Assembly (NCBI RefSeq): GCF_030068615.1
Contig: NZ_JASJOC010000007.1
Coordinates: 1 to 64,000 of the forward strand
DNA length: 64,000 nt
From: Halostagnicola sp. A-GB9-2
Lineage (GTDB): Archaea > Halobacteriota > Halobacteria > Halobacteriales > Natrialbaceae
Direction: 5' to 3'
Shown here: piece after piece, positions 9,105 through 18,961 of the stretch
How positions within the stretch are numbered: the stretch's first letter is position 1
How the letters are laid out: every line of letters begins with the position of its first letter
The notes under the pieces: model-generated
What the model was told of the DNA's origin: nothing
What the model saw: only the letters and a program-made list of their open reading frames with translations
Database searches by the model: none
Program-made: the position numbers and the translations under genes

Positions 9105-10136
9105 ATGGCAACGACAGATCAATCGTCGACCGAACAGGAGACAACGGGCCAGCCATCGAGCGAACCCGAAGGGGGGCCGCTCGAGCGCTGGGCCCAGAGC
9201 CTCGTAACGAACAAGGACAAACGCGATCGGCTCTACAAGTTGCTGTTCTACGTGGCGGCCGGGTTTTTCCTCGTAACCACACTGTTTCCCTTCTACTGGC
9301 TGCTCGTCCTCGCGCTGACGCCGAACAGCCAGATCATCGGCGGGGACTGGGGCGTTCCGATCCCGTTCGTTGGAACCGAGATCCCGTTCCCGCATCCGCA
9401 GGGGTTCAACGTCCACGCGTTCGTCGAGGTGTTCCAGCAGGTCCCGTTCCACCTCTACGTGTTCAACAGCTTCGTGCTCGCGACCGCGACGACGATCATC
9501 GTTCTGGCTATCGCGAGCCTCGCGGGATACGTCTTCGGACGGTTGGATTTCCCCGGACGTGGACCGCTGATGCTCGCCGTGTTGGTGGTTTCGTACTTCC
9601 CGCCCGCGGCGTTCTTGGTGCCGCTGTTCGACGCCTTCCTCGGAAACGCGATCGTCGTCCCGTTCGTCGGGTGGGAACTCATCTCGGCACCGCGGCTCGT
9701 CAACACGCCGGGATCGATGATCATGCCCTTCAGCGCGCTGTTCTTGCCGCTTGCCATCTTCATCCTTACGACATTCTACGCGCAGATTCCCGACGGGTTA
9801 GAGGACGCCGCTCGAGTCGAAGGGACGACTCGACTGGGAGCGTTGTTCCGGGTGATCATGCCGCTCTCGGCGCCCGGTATCGCGACGGCCGCGGTGTTGA
9901 CGTTCATCTCGGTCTACAACGAGTACTTCTTCAGTTCGATCATGTCCCTCCAGAACCAACCCGAGCAGTGGTCACCACTGGTCGGCGGAATATTGAGCTA
10001 TCAGGACCAGTACACCACGGATTTCAACCTGATGGCGGCGGCGAGCATCATCGGCGTCATTCCCGTGGTGATCATCGTGATCCTCGCACAGGAACGAATC
10101 GTCAGCGGCCTCACCGCAGGGGCTCTCAAAGAGTGA
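9105..10136 (+). CDS. sugar ABC transporter permease (MalG-like)
   Basis: A 343-aa second permease with about six membrane helices after a hydrophilic acidic N-terminus of some 40 residues. The EAA loop is EDAARVEGTTRLGALF. The gene abuts the preceding permease (1-bp gap). It pairs with that protein to make the membrane channel of the importer. Confidence 0.93.
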   Translation: MATTDQSSTEQETTGQPSSEPEGGPLERWAQSLVTNKDKRDRLYKLLFYVAAGFFLVTTLFPFYWLLVLALTPNSQIIGGDWGVPIPFVGTEIPFPHPQGFNVHAFVEVFQQVPFHLYVFNSFVLATATTIIVLAIASLAGYVFGRLDFPGRGPLMLAVLVVSYFPPAAFLVPLFDAFLGNAIVVPFVGWELISAPRLVNTPGSMIMPFSALFLPLAIFILTTFYAQIPDGLEDAARVEGTTRLGALFRVIMPLSAPGIATAAVLTFISVYNEYFFSSIMSLQNQPEQWSPLVGGILSYQDQYTTDFNLMAAASIIGVIPVVIIVILAQERIVSGLTAGALKE

Positions 10137-10161
10137 TCAAAATCATGGTACGACAAAACAC

Positions 10162-11361
10162 ATGGCACGAGTAACACTACAGGACGTCACGAAACGCTAC
10201 GAAGACGTCGTCGCCGTCGACGAGATGAACGTCGAGATCGAGGACGGAGAGTTCGTCTGTCTCGTCGGCCCCTCCGGCTGTGGGAAGTCGACGACGATGG
10301 AATCGATCGCCGGACTCACCAAACCGACCGACGGAACGATCGAAATCGGCGAAGCGGATGTCACGACGCTCCCGCCGAAAGACCGCGGGGTCGCGATGGT
10401 GTTCCAAAACATCGCGTTGTTCCCGCACATGGACGTCTACGACAACATCTCGTTCGGGCTTCGGCTGCGAGATTACGACACGAACGAGATAGATCGACGC
10501 GTCGAACACGCGACCGATGTCGTCCAACTCGAGGGAATGCTCGATCGAATGCCCGAAGAGATGTCGGGCGGACAGCGCCAGCGGGTCGCGATCGCTCGAG
10601 CGATCGTTCGTGAGCCGTCGGTCTTCCTCATGGACGAGCCGCTCGCGAACCTGGACGCGAAGCTTCGGGTTCACATGCGAACGGAACTCCAGCGCCTCCA
10701 CCAGGAGCTGGATACGACCATCGTCTACGTCACGCACGATCAGGCCGAGGCGATGACGATGTCGGATCGAATCGCTGTCATCAACAGCGGCTCGTTACAG
10801 CAGATCGATCCGCCGTTGGTCTGTTACAACGAGCCCGCGAACCTGTTCGTCGCCGGCTTTATCGGCTCGCCGTCGATGAACTTCGTCGACGGGCGACTCA
10901 CCGCATTCGGACTCGAGACGGATACCTTCGACCTCAAGTTCGAACCGGAACACCTCGACGGCGTTTCGGTGGGCGACGACGTCACGATGGGGATCAGACC
11001 CGAAGACGTCTACCTCTCGGATATCGGTCAATCCGCTGACGACGAGACGGCACCGATCGGGGCGACGACGGACGTCCTCGAACCGATGGGCGACGAAATC
11101 TTCGTCTACCTCGACCTCGAGCACGAATCGGGTGCACCAACGGACGAGGGAGGAATGGGCGCGTCGTCCAACCAACTCCTCCTGAGTGTCGAACCGGACC
11201 TCGAGATCAGTGAGAACGAAGCCGTCACCGTCACGCTCGATCGATCGAAAATTCACCTGTTCGACGGTGCGTCAGGCGAAGCGCTCACTCACGGAATCGA
11301 AGATCTGGCGGACTCACCTCTCGAGCAGGGGAAACCAAACGTTGGTGGTCCCGATGAGTAG
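10162..11361 (+). CDS. sugar ABC transporter ATPase (MalK/UgpC-like)
   Basis: A 399-aa ATPase that energises the importer. Walker A GPSGCGKST starts at residue 36, the Q-loop Gln is residue 82, signature SGGQR is at 135-139, Walker B FLMDEP at 155-160, and the H-loop follows in VTHDQ. The C-terminal 150 residues form the TOBE/regulatory domain of the MalK type, extended by an acidic tail. The last 8 bp overlap the start of the small membrane-protein gene. Confidence 0.95.
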   Translation: MARVTLQDVTKRYEDVVAVDEMNVEIEDGEFVCLVGPSGCGKSTTMESIAGLTKPTDGTIEIGEADVTTLPPKDRGVAMVFQNIALFPHMDVYDNISFGLRLRDYDTNEIDRRVEHATDVVQLEGMLDRMPEEMSGGQRQRVAIARAIVREPSVFLMDEPLANLDAKLRVHMRTELQRLHQELDTTIVYVTHDQAEAMTMSDRIAVINSGSLQQIDPPLVCYNEPANLFVAGFIGSPSMNFVDGRLTAFGLETDTFDLKFEPEHLDGVSVGDDVTMGIRPEDVYLSDIGQSADDETAPIGATTDVLEPMGDEIFVYLDLEHESGAPTDEGGMGASSNQLLLSVEPDLEISENEAVTVTLDRSKIHLFDGASGEALTHGIEDLADSPLEQGKPNVGGPDE

Positions 11362-11557
11362 TCTCGTCCCGGTCGTGTATTACGGGGGGTTTCTCGTCCT
11401 GTTTTTCTTCTGGATCTACGGGATCGTCTCGTTTACGAGAGATCTGAAGAACAGATTCGTTCCGGGACTTCGGCAGTACCGACGCGGTCGGAAACAACTC
11501 GCCGAAGCGGACGAACAGGAACGCGAACGCGAAGAGAAAGAACAGCAGCTGTACTGA
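11354..11557 (+). CDS. 67-aa membrane protein coupled to the ABC ATPase
   Basis: A small protein whose ATG lies inside the final codons of the ATPase gene (8-bp overlap, ATGAGTAG), so translation is probably coupled. Residues about 5-25 form one hydrophobic helix (VPVVYYGGFLVLFFFWIYG). The rest is a highly charged tail ending in a Glu/Arg-rich helix. No known domain is recognised. Position argues for a role as an accessory subunit of the importer, for example stabilising or regulating the complex, but that is inference. Codon use and acidic/basic mix look like a real gene. Confidence 0.7.
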   Translation: MSSLVPVVYYGGFLVLFFFWIYGIVSFTRDLKNRFVPGLRQYRRGRKQLAEADEQEREREEKEQQLY

Positions 11558-11735
11558 TACGATGAGACGAAACAACTGTTCGGCGGCGGAGCACAACCCG
11601 ACGCCACCTGTCGCTCCAAGAGCGATCGCTAATACATCGGTAGCCGGTGGCTCGGTTGGCGACGAATCGGCGGCTCCCACATCGATGACGGTTGCACAGA
11701 CTCGTGACGAAACTACTGCGAACATCTCTCAATAA

Positions 11736-12845
11736 ATGGATACTAACTTCACACAGATTCGGACCGGTATTGTCGGACTCGGAAACATCGGCGAACATCA
11801 CGCACAGCGACTCGAGGAACTGGGCGTTTCACTGGTCGGCGGGATGGACGTCGCCGCGGATGCCCGCGAAGACTTCGCACAGCGATACGAGATAGACGTC
11901 TACGAGGACCATCAAGCCCTCTACGACAATGTCGACGTCGTCGTGATTACGACGCCGAACCGGTTTCACGAAGAGTACGCCGTCGACGCGCTCGAGCGGG
12001 ATCTGAACGTCCTCCTCGAGAAACCGCTGGGACACACGCTCGAGAGCGCCGAACGGATCGCGGCCGCCGCCGCCGACTCGAGTGGCAACTGCATGGTCGG
12101 GTTCAACAACCGATTTTTGAACGCCGTCCAGATCATCAAGAACCGACTGGAACAGGGCGAGTTCGGAAAGATCACCCACATCGAAGCCAACTACGTCCGC
12201 CGACGCGGAATCCCCGGACGGGGGTCGTGGTTCACCAGAAAGGACATCTCCGGGGGCGGATCGCTCATCGATCTGGGCGTCCACGCGATCGATCTCGCTC
12301 TGTACATCCTCGACTACCCGGAAATCGACGCGCTCTCCGGTGTGACGAGATCCGAGTTCGGACAGCGAGAAGACTACTCCTACCTGGAAATGTGGGGCGA
12401 AGACGTCGGTCCCGAAGGGTTCGACGTCGACGATTCGACGAGCGCGTTTATCCGCTGCGATGACAACCGGACGATCAGTCTCGAGACGGCCTGGGCGACG
12501 AACCGACCGTCAACCCACGAGTTCGTCGTCCGCGGAACCGAGGCCGCCGCGCGGTTCGATCTGCTCGAGAACGAACTCTCTATTCACTCCGTCCGGTCGA
12601 CCGGTCCGAATCAGTTCGAGGATGCGACGATTCGAACGCCCGAGAACGACACCCACGGCGACGAACAGGAGGCGTTTTTCACCGCCATCGCCGAGGGTGA
12701 AGCGGCCGAAGACAACGTCGAGGAGGCGCTGACGGTTCAACGAATCATCGACGGCATTTACCGCTCGAGCGAGAGCGGGCTGCCAATCGTGATGGACGGA
12801 TCGAAATCGCCACGTCAGGAGACGCCAGCTACCCCACAAAAATAG
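11736..12845 (+). CDS. Gfo/Idh/MocA-family oxidoreductase
   Basis: A 369-aa NAD(P)-dependent sugar dehydrogenase. Rossmann motif GLGNIGEHH near residues 12-20, LEKPLG for the nicotinamide-binding Lys-Pro, and DLGVHAIDL for the catalytic helix. The second domain is the usual open beta-sheet. Located 178 bp after the ABC operon on the same strand, so it may act on the imported sugar. Its C-terminal 20 residues are Pro/Thr/Ser-rich and probably disordered. Confidence 0.9.
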   Translation: MDTNFTQIRTGIVGLGNIGEHHAQRLEELGVSLVGGMDVAADAREDFAQRYEIDVYEDHQALYDNVDVVVITTPNRFHEEYAVDALERDLNVLLEKPLGHTLESAERIAAAAADSSGNCMVGFNNRFLNAVQIIKNRLEQGEFGKITHIEANYVRRRGIPGRGSWFTRKDISGGGSLIDLGVHAIDLALYILDYPEIDALSGVTRSEFGQREDYSYLEMWGEDVGPEGFDVDDSTSAFIRCDDNRTISLETAWATNRPSTHEFVVRGTEAAARFDLLENELSIHSVRSTGPNQFEDATIRTPENDTHGDEQEAFFTAIAEGEAAEDNVEEALTVQRIIDGIYRSSESGLPIVMDGSKSPRQETPATPQK

Positions 12846-13025
12846 GTCGAGCGGGTCAGACGAGCGATTCGTGGAAGCAAGCACCCGAACAGGATCGCCG
12901 GGAAGGATTACATAGCTATGGCTGTAACATTCTTCGTGAATTATAGAAGACAGATGATCGAATCTTATTGTGGTTCTTTCAATTTAAACGAGTGAGACTC
13001 ACAAGAGGGGGCGGCGAACGGATCG

Positions 13026-13766
13026 CTAGTGGACCGTGCGATCGTCGCTAGTATCGATCTCCTCGATCGGATCGCTGTTGCCGAACGTGCGATGGGTTTG
13101 GCTACTCGAGTCGAGCCACTCGACCGCATTTCGGAGCACCTGCCTGATCTCGGGCTGGTGGTAGACCGGATACGTCTCGTGACCCGGCCGGAAATAGAAG
13201 ATTCGACCCGCACCTCGCGTGTAACAACAGCCAGAGCGGAACACTTCGCCGCCTTCGAACCAGGAGGTAAACACCAACGTGTCGGGTCGCGGGATATCGA
13301 ACCGTTCGCCGTACATTTCCGCCTCGGGCACCTCGATGTACTCCTCGAGGCCGTCGGCGATCGGATGGCTCGGTTCGACAACCCAGAGCCGCTCCGTCTC
13401 GGCGGCTTCGCGCCACTTCAACGAGCAGGTTGTCCCCATCAGCCGCTTGAAAATCTTCGAATAGTGGCCCGAATGCATGACGAGCAAGCCCATGCCGTCG
13501 AGGACGTGATCGCGGACTCGTTCGACAATCTCGTCTTCGACTTCGTCGTGGGCGGCGTGGCCCCACCACGTGAGTACGTCCGTCTCCTCGAGCACGTCCT
13601 CCGTAAGGCCGTGTTCGGGTTCGTCGAGCGTCGCCGTTCCGACGGTGAAATCATCCGCCAGCGCATCAGCGATCGTTTCGTGGATACCGTCGGGATAGAT
13701 ATCTGCGACGACGTCGCTCTCTCGTTCGTGACGATACTCGTTCCAGACGGTAACGTGGGTCGTCAT
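13026..13766 (-). CDS. ThuA-like domain protein
   Basis: A 246-aa protein of the ThuA (trehalose utilisation) family with a class I glutamine-amidotransferase-like fold. Features seen: the opening [33 protein letters not shown] where the amidotransferase nucleophile elbow would be (no Cys there), and [11 protein letters not shown] near the end. It is clearly paralogous to the protein at 34852-35586 along its whole length. Members are often found beside Gfo/Idh/MocA dehydrogenases, as here; the reaction is not securely known. Confidence 0.88.
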   Translation of the reverse strand: MTTHVTVWNEYRHERESDVVADIYPDGIHETIADALADDFTVGTATLDEPEHGLTEDVLEETDVLTWWGHAAHDEVEDEIVERVRDHVLDGMGLLVMHSGHYSKIFKRLMGTTCSLKWREAAETERLWVVEPSHPIADGLEEYIEVPEAEMYGERFDIPRPDTLVFTSWFEGGEVFRSGCCYTRGAGRIFYFRPGHETYPVYHQPEIRQVLRNAVEWLDSSSQTHRTFGNSDPIEEIDTSDDRTVH

Positions 13767-14098
13767 TGGCGGTAATTACCCGGCAACGACCAAATACGTT
13801 CGGTTTGCTCGAGAGGTCACACGATGAGAGAGGATTGGGGCAACGAGAGCTAGAAGGGGGCGGCATCCGAGCTGCGGGCCCAGTCCGTACCGATCCCAAA
13901 ATCGGAGGGGCCGTCCGAAACGCGAAGATTGTATCATAGGGTCGGTTGTCCCTATTTTCAGCCAGTCTCAGCGGAGAACGAGTTTCGCCGAGCGAAACCG
14001 ACGACTAAGTATCCATGCCGGGAGAGAATTACAACCGACCCTATCAGCCGCCGAGATTACCGGAACCGCTTTTCAAACTGGATCGCAACTGGTGGTGT
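13767..14098. other. intergenic region between divergent ThuA and oxidoreductase genes
   Basis: Holds the promoters of the two divergent genes but no further gene. The oxidoreductase frame is open from an ATG at 14015; the conserved domain begins only at the ATG at 14099, so 14015-14098 may be leader. Confidence 0.5.
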
Positions 14099-15100
14099 AT
14101 GGCGAAACACCTCCGAACCGGAATCATCGGTACCGGCGACTGGGGAACCCACGTCGCAAAGCAGTTCCACGAGCACCCCGACGCCGCGGTTACCGCGATC
14201 ACCGACATCACAATGGCCAATCGAACGCGGGCCGGGGAAACGCTCGAGGTCGACTCGGACCACCAGTACGGACACCACGAAGCGATGCTCGACAACGAGG
14301 GCCTCGACGCCGTCCAGATCAGCTCGCCGCACGAACTCCACTACGATCACACGATCGCCGCCCTCGAACGCGACGTTCACGTCTTCTGTGAGAAACCGTT
14401 TACGCCGGGCCTCGAGCGAGCGCGAGATCTCGCGCGGCGAGCGGAGACTGACGAACAGATACTGATGGTGGGCTATCAACGGCACGTGAATCCGGCGTAC
14501 GTCGCGATCAGAGAGGCAATATCGAGTGGCGACGTGGAGCCAAAGGTCGTCACCGCCGAACTGACACAGGACTGGATTCAAGACGTTTCCGACACCTGGC
14601 GGGCGAACACCGAACTGAGCGGCGGCGGCCAGCTTTACGATAGCGGGAGTCACTTGCTCGACGCCATCATCTGGATGCTCGAGGACGTTCCGACCCACGT
14701 CAGCGCGGAGATGGAGTTCTACGAGGATACGCAGATAGACATCCAGGCGGCACTCGCGGTGCGATTCGCGGGCGGAACCGTCGCGAACATCACCGTCTCC
14801 GGAGATTCACCCGACGTCTCCGAGCGGATCGTCGTCCGTGGTGACGGCGGCCGCTGTTTGCTCGAAGGGACCGGCTGGACCGACCGCGAAGTGACGATAA
14901 CCGACTCGGCGGGAGATCTCCGAAAGTCGATCGAGAGCGAGCTTTCGTCGTACGAAAAGGTCGACGCGTTCGTCCGATCCGTTCGAAGCGGGACGGAGCC
15001 GCCGGCCACGGCCGAAAATGCGCTCTACGCGACGGCGCTCACCGAGGCGGCCTATAAGTCAGAACGGCTCGGTCAACGAGTACCGATCGAAACCAAATGA
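14099..15100 (+). CDS. Gfo/Idh/MocA-family oxidoreductase
   Basis: A 333-aa dehydrogenase when started at MAKHLRTGIIGTGDWG (an in-frame ATG at 14015 would add 28 residues with no family similarity). Rossmann motif GTGDWG, CEKPF for the cofactor/substrate Lys, and YDSGSHLLDA for the catalytic helix. It is divergent from the ThuA gene, a pairing repeated elsewhere with this family. Substrate is unknown; sugar or cyclitol is likely. Confidence 0.88.
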   Translation: MAKHLRTGIIGTGDWGTHVAKQFHEHPDAAVTAITDITMANRTRAGETLEVDSDHQYGHHEAMLDNEGLDAVQISSPHELHYDHTIAALERDVHVFCEKPFTPGLERARDLARRAETDEQILMVGYQRHVNPAYVAIREAISSGDVEPKVVTAELTQDWIQDVSDTWRANTELSGGGQLYDSGSHLLDAIIWMLEDVPTHVSAEMEFYEDTQIDIQAALAVRFAGGTVANITVSGDSPDVSERIVVRGDGGRCLLEGTGWTDREVTITDSAGDLRKSIESELSSYEKVDAFVRSVRSGTEPPATAENALYATALTEAAYKSERLGQRVPIETK

Positions 15101-15601
15101 TAAAGAAGTAACTACCCACTAATCGATCCATCAGAGCTACCTAGAGAGTGTATAGACCGCGGAACCTGATGAACGATTATTCCAGATGGACAGCGATAAG
15201 AGAGTGGGCACATCGGTTAATTTGTTTTCGGTTGAAAAATAGAACTTGCTATAGATTACTTTCGAAAACAGTGAACAAACAGATAAGAATAATTTATACG
15301 AATGTGCAGTCGAATGGTTGCGAGAGAGAATCTACGGCGGTATCGGAGTACGAAGTATCGGCCCGAAAAGTGTATTAGGATGTCTAATATGATAGTATAG
15401 CCGAAATACAGGAGACGGAAAGGAAGGAAACAGAAATTAAGGGAAAGGAGATCACCCACGTGACCGCCGACGAAGACCCGATAAACTATCCGTACAATAT
15501 TGTGTATATACTTCTAAACTAATATCCGTTATTATGCCACATTTCAACCGGAGCAATCGATCCGTCGGAAAGCCTAAATAACGCAACGGTACAGTCAGTG
15601 T
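15101..15601. other. A+T-rich gene-free stretch
   Basis: About 500 bp with base composition well below the surrounding GC and no supportable gene on either strand. It ends with the promoter of the following dehydrogenase: a CTAAATAA box at 15574-15581, about 24 nt before the ATG. The rest may be a remnant of inserted or deleted DNA. Confidence 0.5.
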
Positions 15602-16429
15602 ATGGGTCAGATTAGCTACGACTTTACGGACGAGACTGTAATCGTGACGGGCGCAACGTCGGGGATCGGTCGAGCGGTCGCACGGCGGTTCGGGGACGCC
15701 GGTGCGACGGTTATTGTCGCGGATATCCGCGAAGAGCCAAAAGAAAAGGCCGAATCGGCTCCGACGGCCGAACTGATCGAAGACGGCGGCGGCCGTGCAA
15801 CATTCGTCGAAACGGATGTCTCGAGTCCGACCGAAATCGTCTCCGTCATCGAAGCCGCTCGCGAGTTCGGCGGCGTCGACGTGATGGTCAACAACGCCGG
15901 CATCTATCGGCACGCATCGCTGCTCGAGACCGACGTCGAATCGTTCGATCAGGTCTTCGGAATCAACGTTCGCGGCGTCTTCGCTGGCTGTCGAGCAGCC
16001 GCCAGAGACATGCTCTCGAGGGAGGATCCCGGCTCGATTATCAACACGGCCTCGATCAGTTCGGAGTACGCCCAGACCGGTCACGCGATGTACGATGCCT
16101 CGAAAGGTGCGGTCATGATGCTCACTCGAGTCGCTGCCCTCGAGTTGGCCAGCCACGATATACGGGTCAACGCCGTTGCGCCGGGAATCATCGAAACCAC
16201 CTTCGGAAGTGGAAACCCCGAACCAGAGCGCCACGTCGATGACCAGTTTATTCACGACGAAATGGAGATACCGGAAGTTTCGGGGCGGGAACGAGACCCT
16301 GTGATACCGATGGGGCGAATGGGCTCGCCGGAAGAGATGGCCGGATCGTACCTGTTTTTGGCCGCCGACGATGCGTCGTACGTCACCGGCCATCTGCTGT
16401 ACGCCGATGGCGGATACCAGATCGTGTGA
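15602..16429 (+). CDS. short-chain dehydrogenase/reductase
   Basis: A 275-aa SDR oxidoreductase. GATSGIG at residues 17-23 binds NAD(P), NNAG follows near 97, and the catalytic Ser-Tyr-Lys triad is in ASISSEY...MYDASK with Tyr164 and Lys168. The C-terminus GYQIV after YADGG is standard for the glucose-1-dehydrogenase/KduD-like classical SDRs. Length is slightly above the usual 250 because of an insert around residues 200-230. In a pectin locus it could be a KduD-type or sugar dehydrogenase; this is not resolved. Confidence 0.9.
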   Translation: MGQISYDFTDETVIVTGATSGIGRAVARRFGDAGATVIVADIREEPKEKAESAPTAELIEDGGGRATFVETDVSSPTEIVSVIEAAREFGGVDVMVNNAGIYRHASLLETDVESFDQVFGINVRGVFAGCRAAARDMLSREDPGSIINTASISSEYAQTGHAMYDASKGAVMMLTRVAALELASHDIRVNAVAPGIIETTFGSGNPEPERHVDDQFIHDEMEIPEVSGRERDPVIPMGRMGSPEEMAGSYLFLAADDASYVTGHLLYADGGYQIV

Positions 16430-16635
16430 TTGAGACGACGACTGTCGAAGTGTAACCAACAGTTCGGGCCCGTAATACCGTATTTCCTGCCTCGAGCGCG
16501 GTGGTAACACTGACAGTCGGCAGATAGTGAGCGCCCATCGTTTCGGAACTACCGAACGCTCGAGTAACACCGGTGAACGAGCTGAAAATCAAGGTTCCAG
16601 TACAGTTAAGACATCGGCTGATCCACTGTGACACG

Positions 16636-17091
16636 ATGACGCTCGAACGAATCCTGTTAGCAGTCGGACCGAACGATATCGATCGCGCTGATGAGATTCT
16701 CGAAACGGTTCTCGAGGTTGCGAAACCGACCGGTGCGACCGTTATTCTTTCGCACGTGTTCACCGAAGACGAGTACGAAGACGTTCTCGAGCAACTCAAT
16801 CTCGACACGAGCGATGAATCGGTCGACGCTGATCGGGTCGCCGACCGGTACGCCGGGGTTCAGGATTTTACATCCGGCTTCGAGGAGGCCGATATCGAGT
16901 ACGAAATTCGAGGATCGGTCGGAGAACACGGAGAGATGATCGTCGATCAAGCGACAGCCTTCGAGGCGGATCGGGTTATCGTCGCAGGCCGAACACGTTC
17001 ACCGGTCGGGAAGGCGCTTTTCGGTTCAACCGCACAAACGGTGCTTCTGTCCGCTCCGTGTCCAGTCACGTTCGTCTGTAGCGAAAATTAA
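16636..17091 (+). CDS. universal stress protein (UspA family)
   Basis: A 151-aa UspA-fold nucleotide-binding protein. Start at MTLERILLAV is chosen because it matches the family N-terminus and an AGTTAAGA box at 16603-16610 sits about 30 nt upstream. The ATP-binding signature G-2x-G-9x-G-S/T appears as GRTRSPVGKALFGS towards the end, identical in pattern to the second UspA at 49461. Small cytoplasmic proteins of this family are typically stress- or energy-linked partners of transporters and enzymes. Confidence 0.88.
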   Translation: MTLERILLAVGPNDIDRADEILETVLEVAKPTGATVILSHVFTEDEYEDVLEQLNLDTSDESVDADRVADRYAGVQDFTSGFEEADIEYEIRGSVGEHGEMIVDQATAFEADRVIVAGRTRSPVGKALFGSTAQTVLLSAPCPVTFVCSEN

Positions 17092-17144
17092 TCCAACAGC
17101 AGGTCCCGTTCGCCTTGAATTTGGGAGAGTCCACGCTCGAACTG

Positions 17145-17246
17145 TTAATCAGCTCCCTGATTCGGAACGTGGCCGCAGTGTGAACAACTCGAGGGGCGAC
17201 GGCCTACCGTGACGAGTTCGGTGCAATGGGGACAGATGTACTCCAT
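17145..17246 (-). CDS. 33-aa zinc-ribbon microprotein
   Basis: A 33-aa frame (MEYICPHC ... CSHCGHVP) read on the minus strand from the ATG at 17244-17246 to TAA at 17145. Two CxxC-like pairs, CPHC and CSHC, are spaced 13 residues apart as in a minimal zinc ribbon, the type often annotated in haloarchaea as rubrerythrin-like small protein. No other domain. It lies between UspA and the MATE transporter and is likely a real small gene; function unknown. Confidence 0.7.
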   Translation of the reverse strand: MEYICPHCTELVTVGRRPSSCSHCGHVPNQGAD

Positions 17247-17364
17247 GGAGACGGCTACGATCGACGATAACTAAACTGTTACTACGACGATCAACGTACG
17301 AGATCGTAAATTGCAATCGGTTCCTGACCGTCTAGTCCCTTCGGGAACCCCGGCGCTAATCCGC

Positions 17365-18810
17365 TTAATCGTCGGCGGCAGTCGTGTCTGGGCGATACTC
17401 TTCGCTGATGGACTTCCACTTGTTCGTCCGAAACCGCCAGTAGTTGATCGCCGCGGGGACACTCTTCTCGGCGACGAACGAGAGGTACAGTCCCCAGTAT
17501 CCGAGGCTCGTCGTTGCACCGAGATACGCCAACGGGATCGCGCCGCCGAAGACGCCGATGGATTGGCTGACGAAGGGGATCCGAGTATCCCCGCTGGCGT
17601 CGAGCGGGCCGGCGGCGGCGGCCGTCACCCCCTGAAAGAGAACCGCGACGCAGGCCGCGTAGACGAGGTTCGTCGCGATAGGGATTTCGGCGCTCGTCGG
17701 ATCGTCCGCGAAGAGCACGACGATCTGTTCGGCGAACACCGCGATGAGAACTGCAGAGACAGCGTACGTGGCGACCGAAAACCGAATAATATCGCGACCG
17801 TACGCCTCTGCCAATCGCTCGTTGTTCCGCCCGAGAGCTTGCCCGACGAGACTCGAGGATGCCAGTCCGAAGCCCCATCCCGGCGTGTTCATCAGGCCCC
17901 AGACTCGACGGGCGATAACGAATGCGGCGACGGTCGTTTCGCCGAAGACATCGAGGATCGTGAGCATCGGGAACTCGGCGACGGTCCAAACGAGGTTTCG
18001 GGCTCCGATGGGCAGACCGATCTGCGTGATATCACGGAGCGTATCGGGATCGACGTACGTTCCGAGCGGATCGACCCGGACCGGGAACTCGCCGATACCC
18101 GGGAATCGACCGCGGACGATACCGATCGCGAAGACGACGGCAATTGCGACGTTCGAAAGGACGGTCCCGAGTGCAGCGCCGGCGACACCCCAGCCGACGC
18201 CGAAAATGAAGACCGCGTTCAGGACAATGTTTAGGACGGCACCGCCTGCTCGGACTTGCATCGCGGTGTAGGCGTCGTCCGCACCGACGAGCGTTCGACT
18301 TCCGACGAGGTTGAGCCCGGCAAACGGGATCCCGAGCCCGACGACCTGCAGGTACGTGCCGCCGTACTCGATTGCCCGTTCGTTGCTACTGAGCAGGGTA
18401 ATAAATTCGTACGGAAAGAGCCAGAAGACCCCCGCAATTGGGATACTGATCGCGACGACGAAGAGCGTGCTCGAGCGAACCGCGAGGCCGAGTTCCTCGT
18501 ACGCCTCGGCACCGTATCGCTGTGAGACCAGTGCGAGGGTCCCGCCGGCGACCCCGCCACCGATCGCGAAGGCGAGCCCCCAAAACGGCCCTGCAAAACC
18601 GACTCCGGCGACGGCGGACGTTCCGACCGCGACGCCGACCATCGCGACATCGACCGCGTTTTTCGACATTCGGGCGATCCCGGTGACGATTCGTGGCCAC
18701 GCGAGAACGGTCGCCTGAATAGCCCGCTCGCGGTCTATCAACCCCAGATACGCGAGACTGAGGCCGATGTACAGTATCGTGAGACGAAATGGGTTTGGGT
18801 ACCGTGACAC
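17365..18810 (-). CDS. MATE-family efflux transporter
   Basis: A 481-aa multidrug/toxin extrusion transporter with about 12 transmembrane helices. The GTG at 18810 (reading VSRYPNPFRLTILYIG) is chosen because haloarchaeal relatives begin with this helix and an AAAGGATC purine run lies just upstream. The frame is open to an ATG at 19068, but that extension overlaps an oxidoreductase remnant on the other strand and has no membrane or family character. Motifs: an N-terminal WPRIVTGIARMSKNAVDVAMVG helix region and a repeat of it in the second half. Likely exports organic cations or metabolites by Na+ or H+ antiport. Confidence 0.82.
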   Translation of the reverse strand: MSRYPNPFRLTILYIGLSLAYLGLIDRERAIQATVLAWPRIVTGIARMSKNAVDVAMVGVAVGTSAVAGVGFAGPFWGLAFAIGGGVAGGTLALVSQRYGAEAYEELGLAVRSSTLFVVAISIPIAGVFWLFPYEFITLLSSNERAIEYGGTYLQVVGLGIPFAGLNLVGSRTLVGADDAYTAMQVRAGGAVLNIVLNAVFIFGVGWGVAGAALGTVLSNVAIAVVFAIGIVRGRFPGIGEFPVRVDPLGTYVDPDTLRDITQIGLPIGARNLVWTVAEFPMLTILDVFGETTVAAFVIARRVWGLMNTPGWGFGLASSSLVGQALGRNNERLAEAYGRDIIRFSVATYAVSAVLIAVFAEQIVVLFADDPTSAEIPIATNLVYAACVAVLFQGVTAAAAGPLDASGDTRIPFVSQSIGVFGGAIPLAYLGATTSLGYWGLYLSFVAEKSVPAAINYWRFRTNKWKSISEEYRPDTTAADD

Positions 18811-18961
18811 GAAGTGTTTGAGATCCTTTCGCGTTGTATTCAAAGGGTGTTTGTTACCCGGCAAAGGGTTCCTCGAGCACGGGAATCGGACCTGACGGCC
18901 GGAGGTGCTCGCTAGAATCGAACGGAGAACACTGAGAGGACATCGCATCTGTTTGTTCAGT

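Noticed and set aside
6627-9106. Long minus-strand open frames opposite the first sugar importer
   Set aside because: The sense-strand genes have complete family motifs and the antisense translations show no domain and a biased composition.
14015-14098. Longer N-terminus for the oxidoreductase at 14099
   Set aside because: The extra 28 residues are Pro/Trp-rich with no counterpart in the other family members here; the internal ATG is the family-like start, though the longer form cannot be fully excluded.
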